A DNA stretch of 64,000 nt from Biomphalaria glabrata (lineage: Eukaryota; Mollusca; Gastropoda; Planorbidae). Positions within the stretch are counted from its first letter, which is position 1. Every line of letters starts with the position of its first letter. Both the position numbers and the translations under genes were made by a program. Below are positions 9,109 to 21,100 of the stretch, piece after piece. Location: contig NC_074718.1 of the NCBI RefSeq assembly GCF_947242115.1, positions 43,024,699 through 43,088,698 of the forward strand. Direction: 5' to 3'. Below the pieces are notes generated by a model. The model saw only the letters and a list, made by a program, of their open reading frames with translations, ran no database searches and was not told the DNA's origin.

Positions 9109-12100
9109 CTACCAGGGACTGCAAGGGTCTGGACATGTCTGTATATATGTTTCCAAATTCCCGGTAGACACCTGCATCAGTGCACTATAGGTTGTCAGCT
9201 GTAAGTAAATACAGAGAGTTGCTCATTTCTATATCACACACAACAGAAACAGCAACCACAAAACATAATATATCATTTAGTGATTTACTGTAAGATTGTA
9301 TAGAATAGTAGTCATGTCAAACATTGGACTCATCCTTAATCGTCAGAATCATCGCCATATATTGCATTTAGTTTAGGTATTTACTGTAACATTATATGGC
9401 TTTTCATTATTTACTGGCTGCCTGGTTGTGCAGTTTGCATGCTAGACTGTCATTCGGACTTATCGATGGTCCGGGGTTCAAACCTTGCCCTATCCCATCC
9501 CCCGTCATCCTGCAGGAGGTTTGGAGCAGGAAGTAAATTATCTTCAAATCTGAACCAACATCCGAAACATGTCAAACATTTTACAAACAGTAAAGCTAAC
9601 ATTTTAAATGCACCACAAATAGGTTATTGTTTTTTTTTTTAATGGATATTTTAAGGATACTAATTTTCTAAGGAAAGCAAAAGAATAACTATTCGAGTTA
9701 AAATGAGTTCTTATTTCTTATAGCAACCAATGACAATGACTAATACTAAGTATCAATTGTTATCCAGGCAAGGCTGAACTTTGATTCTGGTATTATTTAG
9801 AAAAATGTTGTTGTTGCTGTTGATTGAGGAATGTAGGATTTAAGCCTTAAAGATTCAGAACCAGCCACAATATACCCAACAAGTTAAATCCACAATGGAT
9901 CACATCTAAAGATTTCTACTAGCAAAATATAATGAATGTAATACTTTGTCTCAACTAGATGTTATAAAAAGGCTTATGGTAACATTACAATAATCTGATG
10001 TCACAGGATTTTTGGATTATACAACAAGTGTAACAGCATTGTTAAATGCTAAGAAGGCTAAGTCAACTGGAAACAATGTAAAAGAGTAGAGCTCATTTCT
10101 GTTCCATAAATATATGGTTTCAAGTTTATTTTTATCTTATCTTATATAATACAGATGTTACTTCAAAAAAGAAGATGATTACGTCCTACGCGTCATGCAT
10201 TCAGTCATGCATATTAACCAATGACCTAAACTCCGCCAAGTCACTGGTTTTCCTGGCTAGCTCAGGCAACCCATTCCATGCTCTAATAGCACTAGGGAAG
10301 AAGGAGTATTTGTACAAATTTGTCCTAGCATATGGGATGAGGGATGTGCCTTTATCTTTTTGTCTTTCTGAGTATTTTATTAAATTTTGTTTTTGTATTT
10401 GAAGATTATGGTTCAGTGTTTTATGTATAATTGCTACTTTACTTTTGAGTCTTCTGTCCTGAAGGCTTTCTAAATTTAGTGATTTTACTAAAGGTGTTAC
10501 TCTTTTTTTAAAAGCACAGTCGATGAAAAGTATTGTTATTTAAATCTCATTGATTTGAAATTTAAGATAGCTTAAAAATACAACCCCAAGAGTAATGATA
10601 CTTTTAAAAAAAATTTTTTTTTGAATTTATACATATATATATATATATGAAAAAAAAAAGGACATATTTTATATTAAAGGTGTTTTTCTTTAATAATTAT
10701 TACCTAGTTCTCTACATGATTAAACCCACATTTTTTATTTACTGACAAACTTTAATGGATGGGACAGAGGAATGCTAAGGGAGATAGACTTAAACTTGAT
10801 CCCAGTACCTTGTTTAAAACTGGCTGTGTTGAAAGAACATTGAAGATACCAGAAAAACCAGCATTCTGAAACACAAGAGAGACAAAAATAAAGCTGATTT
10901 TTTTTTTCTGATTGTTAATCAAACTTCCAATGACAGCAAACATACATTCAACAAACTACAAACAGACATTATAAACTTATGATAAATTAGCACGACAGAG
11001 ATACCATTAGCTAACACAAGTTCTATATACAACTTTCTTTGTTCTTTTTGTTATTTTAATTCTAAAATAGAAACAGGAATTTTACAACCAATTTTGAGAT
11101 TAAGATATTCAGTATTAGGAATATTCTGCCAGGGCAGACTAAAAAATACCCATAAAGACTAAAAACTTGGTGGGAAGCGGGGTCGAGAGGCCAAGTGCAC
11201 TTGAACTTGGCTCGGCTTGGCTACCTATGAAGGGGGCTCAAGATTCGACACCCGACTCGGGCAAAGTTGTGTTTACTGAGCGCCTAAAGGGAGCACGGAA
11301 AAACCTTCTCCTAGATATCCCCCTCCCCAACTGGTCAACAACTGAGATTGGACCAAAGCGCTCTGAGCATCCTATAAGCATGAAAGTAGCGCTATATAAA
11401 AGCCATAATTTTTTTTTTTTTATTTAAACTAATTCTTAAAATCAAAAGTAAAATCTATCGCAACGTAAGTTTTTCTGCCACAGGTTACATAGCTGATCAG
11501 TTTCTCTCATTTATATTATCATGTTCAACAGATTTTCATAAAAGAGGGATATCTTTTTATTTGACTATGACCTCAACTGATGTGCCATATAAAAACATAA
11601 CAACAACATATTACTTTTACTTTTATGTCTGCTATGAAATGTTGCACTCTATTCCCACCTGTTTTTTGTTTTTTTTAAACCCCATCGGCAGTCTTAATTT
11701 AGCCATCTTCCTTTTACAGAGCGAGTTAAAATAACTTTTGAAATTACAGAGTACATATATGAATCGTTGACCTGAAAAATTATTTTTTTGTCTGTCAAGA
11801 AATACTATTTACTGACCTTTTGACCCATTTGGTCCATACACTTGTGGGCAGGGGTCCTGCGATCATCTAGGAAGAATGGTGGCTCCCAATGATCATAATT
11901 TGTTTCAAGTATATACCAGCCTGATGCATTGCGCATTTCCCAGGTGTCCAGATTAGATTCTCTGGCACGGGTGATAACACAGCCCTATAGAACAAGAATA
12001 TGATAGTTAAACACCCCAGAGATAAAAGAATCAAGAAATGTTCAAGCCTAATCTAAAATGTCTCACATCTGTCCAGATTACATTCTCTGACACGGGTGAT

Positions 12101-15100
12101 AATAATAAGGCTTGTCTTCAAGTCCGAACATTAGTGAGGAATGCAGTATTTCCTGTGGCTGCGCAGCCCCATCTATAACCTACATATTTTGCCACACCAT
12201 GGGCAAGCATAACTATTGTCTGCAGGTGGTCGATTTAGAGTTTCTTTTTCGCCGTCTACATCTGTCCTCGGCAGTGGATTTTCTTTTGGTCTCAAATGTG
12301 TATCCCGCGGCCTTCGTGAGTGACCTCCAGCTGTCTCGTTCTGATGCTGCATGCAACCAGGTGCTCTCCTCTATGTCAGCTAAGGCAAGTTGGCACCTAA
12401 GCTGGTCTTTCAAGCATTTCCGTGGGGCGCCTCTGTTACGTTGACCACCTTTTAGCCCCAGAGATAAAAGAACTAAGAAATGTTCAAGCCTAATTTGAAA
12501 TTTCTCACACCTGTCCAGATTAGATACTCTGGCACGGGTGATAACACAACCCTAATGAACAAAGATATGGTATTTAAACACCCCAGTGATAAAAGAATCA
12601 AGAATCTAAAATGTCTCCCACCTGTCCAGATTGATTTCCACCCAGAATAAAATAAGCTGGAGCCAGCATAACAGTTTTCTCTAGCTTAGTTCTGGCCTCG
12701 GCATAACTTGTGGCATTTTCCATCACGTCTCGAGTCAAGAAACTCATCCAAGTCTCATTGTGATTTCCAGTGATCCATTTTATTATACCTGTTTACAATA
12801 ATACACAGCATTAGTTATTGGTCTTTCATCTCTCAAAGTTCAAGTGTTGCATTATATTAAATTATATAAATAACAAAAAGTAAATTGCTTTATTCACCAA
12901 TAAATCCACCATCTGGATTGAAGCGCTCATCCATGGACAATGTAAATAATTGCTGAAAAAAACAAAACAATATAAGACAATGTTAAGGCAAAGAAAAAAT
13001 GTCAAATCATAAATAGCAAGTCTTTTGAGATAAGATGATTGTATTGGTCCAAACCAGAGGTTCTCAACCTGTGGGTCGCGACCCCCTTGGGGGTCGATTG
13101 ACAATTTGCCAGGGGTCGCCTAAGACCATAGAAAATATAGATTGCTTTTGTCTATTCTTCTATTGCTGTGTGTGCGTGTGTGTTAGGGGGTCGCGAAAGA
13201 GTGGGGGATTCTGAAAGGGGTCGCCGACCTTAAAAGGTTGAGAACCGCTGGTCCAAACAATGGAAATTCAGTTGTCCGACTCAGCATATCTACGGTATAA
13301 CAATAGCAATATAGATGCAAGTAAAATGAAGAGAGAGTGTTATAAATCACTCTAGTAATTGGTTGGGTTTTTTTGGGGGGGCAATTTTAAGATTTGCAAC
13401 ATTTGTTTCATGCTTAGGGAAAATTCAAAAGACAATGTCCTAAGAATCTTTATTTTTTAGTACTAAAGGAATAGTGAAACTTGGGCTGCTACACTTGCTT
13501 ACAAATAATATATTTCTTTGCGATTATGACTAACCCGAAAATTCTCAACTGCCCTCTTCTCTGAGGTCAAATGGTAGAAATATATAGTAGAGAAAATATT
13601 TCATATTCATAGGTCTAATATTACCAATCAACTGATTTACTATATTATATTTTCTGAGGCACCTAGAAATTATTATATCCAGTCAATGTATATTCAGCCA
13701 CATGGACTTACTGGCTTAACAGCGGTCAGTATTCCAATATATCCAGCAAAGTTGACAGACTTGAAAACGGTTTTGCCGCCCTTCTGCCAGTCCAGATTGA
13801 CAATCAATGGACGTAATCTCTCGGTAATGGCCCATGTTTTATTTTTGATGTCCCACCTAAACATTACAAAAGTTTATCAATGAAGCAGTTAAATAATTTA
13901 TTTCTAGAGGCACATACATTTGAATTAACCCATTGACTAAGTTAGACACATGGAATGGGTCCCAATTTTTATGAAACATATATCAACTCACTCTGTCAGT
14001 CTGGTAAAAATTTTAAGACTAAGACTAAGACAAAGACTGCTTTATTGATCCTTACGGAAATTTGTTGTGATTACAAGGACTCTTTTCTCATATAAAGACA
14101 ACACAACAGAAAAATACACTTAAATACAACAGACGACATAAAGAGTTCATTCAGCGACTACACACAGGTATCTTGGTGCATTTCATGTTCCCTGATCAAT
14201 GAGTGGCGGTGATAGAGTCTGACCGAGTAAGGTACGAACGAGTTTTTGTACCGCTCCGTTCTTGTTTTGATTGACAGCAGTCGCCCACTTCGCGACGACC
14301 TGACGTAGTAACACACTCAATCTCAGATCAAGTTGAAATTTAGCACGACTATTTCTCGTACCTGGCAAAACAAGAATCAATTTTTAAAAATTTCAACCAA
14401 TCAGTTAATTAACTACTGGTGATTAATTATTTAGTTTGGTATCAAACAGGGGAAAGAAATTGTACTTGACAGGAGGAGTGGTATAAGTAGAATTAGTCCC
14501 CTTGAGGAGACTTGAGCCGTGATTATGAATTCAAGTTGCACAACTTACTTTTTTTTTATGCATTTAAAAAGCAATCACGGTAACAATAATCCAGATACCC
14601 CCTTCTCCTTCCTGGCTTTTCCCAACTAGTATAGATAAGTGATAGGATCATAGCACATTGAGAAAACTAAAAGCATGAAATAGCGCTAAAAAAAAAGTTG
14701 CTAAAAATATTTCTAATTGCAAAGATTGATTATTGTTAGTCAACATAATTACAAATTTAATTACATGATGATCAAAACTATTTGATTGAATTACACTTAA
14801 TATCAGCTTTTTTCGTCTTCTTTTTTTTCATGTTTTTTTTTTCATGTTTTTCTTGTTTAATGTATTTCTGTTTATGAGGAACCAAAATTTAGGTTAATAC
14901 CAGGCGCTGATCTTGACTAAAATTTACAATTCTGAGTCTTACATGAAATACATTGCGGCTTTACAATGAGCTTCAAAATGACTGAATTATTAAAAAAATA
15001 CTTACCCAATGAAAAGACCAAAGTCCAAATTTCTAGCATGATAAAGTTGCCCTGGAATTTTAATACAAGATCACTCTTTAGGTCAGAAAAAAACAACAAT

Positions 15101-18100
15101 GCTCAATATATATGCCTAAGAAAATAAAAAATATTAGCCAGTCAATGAGGGATGCAATTTAAATTGTAAGAAAGATTTTGAACTTTTTTTGCACTCTTGA
15201 CCATCTTACTTTGCTTCTTATTCTAATCAATATAATAATGCGCATTGATCAGTAGCTTAATGTCTGTTTAGTTATTTAGTTCAAATGACATAAATGACTT
15301 TTTTTGTAGTTTGAAGTGCAAAACTTGCAGAACCAAATATTGTAGAAGAAAAATATCAACTTTAAGCAAAGTCAGTAAAATATGAAAACACAACAACAAG
15401 CAACAATAAAAAGTATTAAGATATAGTCTAATTACCAAGAGAATCCTCAGCAACAATAAAAAGTATTAAGATATAGTCTAATTACCGAGAGAATCTTCAG
15501 CAACAATTGAAGTGCAGACGGTGAAAAACTCATAGAAGAGATTGTATAGAACCATTTCACCTAGATAAAAAAAAAGGTAAAGTGCTAAGTGAGAGTTCAA
15601 GGTAACATATCATAATATACATCTACATCTAAAAGAACATTAAAAATCTCTTTGGCAGTCTGAGATTAGATCAAAGTACTGTAGCACACCTTCCTCTTGG
15701 AAAAACAAAGATATTGGGAGGGGTGGGGGGATTGATGTTCTATTTATTAAGCAATTATCTGAGGAATACTGAGGATTATCTTATTAGTATTTCAACAAGT
15801 GGAGGCACTGTGGCTGAGCTGAAAAGTACTTAACATCCAAACCAGGGTCACGGGTTCAAATCATGGTGAAAACAGGGATTTTAACTTTAGGGATCTTTGG
15901 GCACCTCTGAGTCCACCCAGCTCTAATGGGTACCTTAGTTGGGGGAAAGTAAAGGCGGTAGGTCATTGTGGTGTCCAGATTACCTTTACATCTTCTGCCC
16001 TATAAAACGCAAGATCTTAATCAGGAAACTTTCCTTTTAGATTTATTTTATTTCAACAAGTGAGTTAATTTTAATTTAAAAAATATTTCTAAAACAAAAC
16101 GGTATAAAGGTAAAAATAAGAAGAAATAAATACATTATTATTAAAGCATTGAGGAAAAACTATTCTAGAGAAAATATTTAAAAATCTAAAATTTCAAGTG
16201 CAAAAATATACTAATAATTTCAATTCACCTAGATTCATGCCAACAGCATTAGCGAGCCCTTTAATTTCAGCAGCAAACGGATATGGTAAAGTGTCATCCA
16301 GGTTACCCTGCATTCACAGAAATAATAATGACCATTAAAATTTTAATTTGGTGTGACATTTTCAGACTAATGGTGTTCAGTGAGTGTCAAGGATCTAAAA
16401 AAGTGGATTTCATAATTGCAAAGAAATAGTTTAATATTTAATAAGCTTGTGACTATAATGGTTTCCTAGTACATAACATTTCTTGACTTACACCTTTAGA
16501 ATCAACAAAATTAATTAGCGCTTGACCTGCTGCACCCCAGTCAGTTACAAACTCCTTGAAGCCAGCAATCAAATATAAAATCTGAAGGAAAAAACAATCA
16601 TTTAAATCACTTCAAAAAAAAACAAAAAAACATTTAATCTGAGTTGAAATAAGTTTAAGAATTTGGTCCTTTTGAGGTACATGAGAAATTAAAATGAAAC
16701 TGAAAGTTAAGTCTGTACCTGTGGGCCTTTAGCTGCACCAAGTTCAGCCCATCGTTTCTCTGGAGGTAAATCTAGGTTGATGACAAAAGTGCCAACTTTT
16801 GTTCTAGGTAAAAAAAAAATATTTGAAAGTTTCAGTGAAAATAAACTTTTGTTGCTTGTGTACCAGCAATTACAAGATTTAGAGGTTAGGAAACAGGTGA
16901 ATTATTTCACTATTGAAAATATAATTGTGAATTAAAATCAATTAAAAACCCTTCAAGAGTTTCAAATATCTGGTGGAATATGATACATCAACTGCTTCAC
17001 TAGCTATCAAAGGGGGCTCCAGCTTGAATCCTGACTCAAAAGAGATTAGACCTGAGTGCACTAAAGCATGCTTATAGCATGAAATATGCAATATACAAAA
17101 GTATTTTTTTTTTCTTTTTAAATCTCCTGACAAAAGTTTGAAATCACATTCAGTGATTCTGATCATGAAAACAAGAAAGAAGTTGAGATATGTCTTGATA
17201 AGACCATTAAAATTGTTGAGTTCAATAAACAGGCACACACAAAAAAATGTTAAAACACTTATGCTGCCAACTGGTCAATGCTATCAGTGCTGACGACACT
17301 ACAGTTACACAAAAAAAGTAATCACTTGTTCAAGATAGTAAATAAATAATAACAAAATAATTAAGTTGATTAGGCCAATTATCATGCTTATCAGTTATAT
17401 CAACTAGTAAAAATTCTTGGCCTAAATGCAATAATTCTCAAATTATTTATAGCAAAAGTTTATCAACAATACATCTCAAATATTGGCCTAGCTGTGTATA
17501 GTTGCAGGAGGAAGGGGAGGTAATGCAGCTTAGCCTCACAATTCAAACAAGAAAACAATAAACATGGACTAAAAGAATCAACCATTTTTTCTTAATAAAC
17601 TCACATAATAAAGGGAGCTAAATTACTTTCCCTGTTATTTATTGTTTATGTATTTTTTTAATGTAAACACAATAGTTTTGAGATTATTCTACATTTTATA
17701 AAATCTAAATATCTTATTGGATGTTATGCATCTAGAAAATGAAAAAATTATGTCTGTCATTTCATTACCAGTGTAGTAATATATGCTACACAGGATTATA
17801 TATATTATAAGGTTTCCTAATTTTTTAATTTCAGGTAACTTTTACTGATAGTTGTTAGCTCATGGCATTCTTATTACACCCCAGGCCAATATATGCTTAC
17901 TGGTACTGTATCAGTATGATTGTAGTATGTTGATAAAAAGTTACGGTGTGGCCAGGAATGAGAAAATGATCCTAAGACATGAGGAACAAATACTTACTTT
18001 GGATCAGGTGGATACTGTCCTTTCTGGCAAGTCACATTCACACTCTGTAAAAGCGAAATAAAACCCAACAATATTACTTTTTAACTACACAGTGTGATGT

Positions 18101-21100
18101 GTTAACAAGTACATATCAGACAGTGGTTCACTAATACAATATAATTCTGAAAAAATTTTAATTTCATAAAAATGATTTATGATGATTGGCCACAGATTAA
18201 TTCGAATGTAAAGATCTTCAATTATATTTCAGTTGAGCCCATCCAACTCTAAATGGAGCTTAGTGGCCACATGGCACCCTTGCTAACTGTCAGCCATAGA
18301 AGTAGATGAGCTTTACATCATCTGCCCAATGAATGCAGCAGGATATCTTTTTGCACCTATGAATTAATGATGTATTAATTTTATAATTGACCTAGATTAA
18401 AGAGACTTCACTTGTAACAGCTTTAAGATGTTTTGAATGGCTGCCTGGTCATGTGATATGTCCTCTGTCTGGACTGTCAATCTTGATGGTTCCAGGTTCA
18501 AACCCTGCCCCGGCGCCATCCCCTGATGTCCAGCAGGAGGTTTGAGCTATGATGTAATTATCTTCAAATCTGAAGGAACATCTGAAACAAACAAACTATT
18601 GCTGTTTTTAGAAAGTGAAGATGATTACATTCTAGCTTAAAACCCCCTGCAGGATTGCAGGGCATGGTGGCAGGCAGAGTTGAAACCCATGAGCATCATG
18701 ACAACAGTCTGAGGCACATACCACACAACTAGGCATTATTGTATCCATTAATAACATAAAGATCATTCTATCCATCATGGATTGTATGTCATATATCCAG
18801 CAATATCTGTCAGTGTTTTACTTGCAAAGCTGATCTCTAAAGTAAAATTTCTTCAGGATTCAGGTCAGGATTTAAATATTTTTTTTAATGGCTGGTCTGA
18901 AATGCACACCAAGAGTTGTGATAACATGGAAGCCAATACAAGGAAAGCGCAAACAGGGACGTCCTCGTATTACTTGGCGACACACCTTCATGGAGGACCT
19001 CAGAACAGTGGACACCAGGTGGGAGGAGGCTTCAAACATTGCCAATGACAGATCTTTATGGAGACAGCTTGCCGCCAAATGCGCTGAACGGCGTGGGAGG
19101 ACCTATTCTAAGTCTAAGTCTGAAATGCTCTGCCGTAGTCTGCTCCTTTTAAATTTTTTTCTCTGTAAAGAGCATTTCATAGTATAGAATAGTGTAAGAT
19201 ACAACACTAACTATATATAGATAGACCCACTACTAAGGCATACCCCAAATAAAAGAAAATAGAAGGCTACAATAACTACATGTACTAAAGGAGAACTGTG
19301 TTGCTAATCCCAGCGCCCCAGACACAGAATGAAGGAAATGTGCTTCATCATCAGCAATGGCTAACCTTTCAGAATTCACGTTACATTATTTATAAGCCTA
19401 CTTTTCCATTGAAATGAGATTACTTTTTTAATTACCTATCAAGATGCCTTCTAGGGCTAGCATAGATGTTTAGAGGATTACATACTTTTATTAGGAAAAA
19501 TGTCATGATTATTAATGACAAATTTACATTTCCATTACATTACAAGTCAATCTAAATTCTAAGAATATTATTTAAAATATATTATTAATATACTTGGATC
19601 AATATTATTATTATACTATTACAGATTTGTATCTAGACTAGAATTTGAGATCTGAAAATCTAATTTTAACTAATAAAGTCTCTAAGTAATTGTCTTATAG
19701 AAAGTGAATGTATGGCTCTGAGACCAGGGTGCTCTATTGAAGCCATTTATGGGTCTGTAACCTCCCCTATTATATAGGGTGTGTAATTACACAGTCCTGA
19801 CTTACACACTTTCTTTGCTGTTCACTCATCCATGTACAATAAAGGCCAACTGGTCATTTCATACACAGTCACACACAATAAACTAGTAGCCACGCAAAAC
19901 AAACAGGCTTACTATCACAGGGTGTTAGTGTGGTTCCTAAAGATGTATTGTTTTATGTACTTGAATGAAGTTTGAGTCGAACTTAAGACCATAACAAAGA
20001 TTTAAATACACTGGACACAGTTATGTCAGCAGACAATAATTTTAATAAGAAGAACAGTGTGGTGATTATGTTTTGTATATAACATTGTAAACGGCACGTC
20101 ATAGAACCTTGGTTGTAAGACTTAAAGAATTCTATGTTTATTTATTATTTTTTACTATTGGTTCATTGGTTGGGACAGAGTGACAGCACTTCAGTTTTGT
20201 TATTGTTGTTGGCTGAGGTCTGGGTTATGGAGCCTAGTCGTACGATATGAGTAATATCGAAGTCAGTTTTCATAGTTATGTGTATATTCATTTAATTAAC
20301 AGTTGATGCGTTGTATTCAGCTACAGATACCCCGATTACTTTTATTAAAGTTATATTTTTGTGGTTAATTCATCTCTGGCGTCACTTTGAGGTATTGAAA
20401 GAAGTATTAGTAGTACATTATGTGTCAAGTATAATCCCAGTAAGGAGTTCACAATAATCACAACAATCAAATATGAATTAGTAGTGACACATGATACAAG
20501 TAATCCATAGTATGAAAAATATTTTAGAGTATAAGCTATAATGAATTCCATTGACATCTGATACATCTGCTCTCAACTGAGCTTAAATAGTAACTGCCTT
20601 TTAAATTTCAGTTCCTCTCTTGGATCAAAGGTTTCTTTATGTGTTTTCTGGACACTGTTTTAATGACATATGTCACTGCCTTATTGAGGCTGTGACAGGG
20701 TCCTTGAACGCTTCAATCAAAGGTGCCTTCACTACATAATGGCAAGATTACATTAAAAAATAGCTATGTTCTGCTGGAGGTGAGTGTGGACAATATGGAA
20801 GCACTAATTACCATTCGACAACTGCCCTGGGCCGACCGCAGGCGATCTTCTTTGGCGAGCTTAAAGGAGGGCAGTGTAACAGAGGAGTTTAAAGGTTAAC
20901 TCAGCCCTCCGGCGCCATATCGCCCTCACTGGCAAAGAGGAAAGTAGCTGACAGCAGATGGTCTCTGAAAGAGACAGTAGAAGGAGAGCTCTCACAAAGG
21001 CTGCAGGACACACATTTGAGACCCCAAAAAAGCCCTTATTAAAGACATGTTCAGAAGATGAAAAGAAAAAATAGACACCCAGCAGATAACAGCTTTGTCT

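Noticed and set aside
12112-12444. 110-codon plus-strand ORF in ASAH1 intron 10
   Set aside because: It coincides with dispersed repeat D, which recurs without the frame at 20870-21030.
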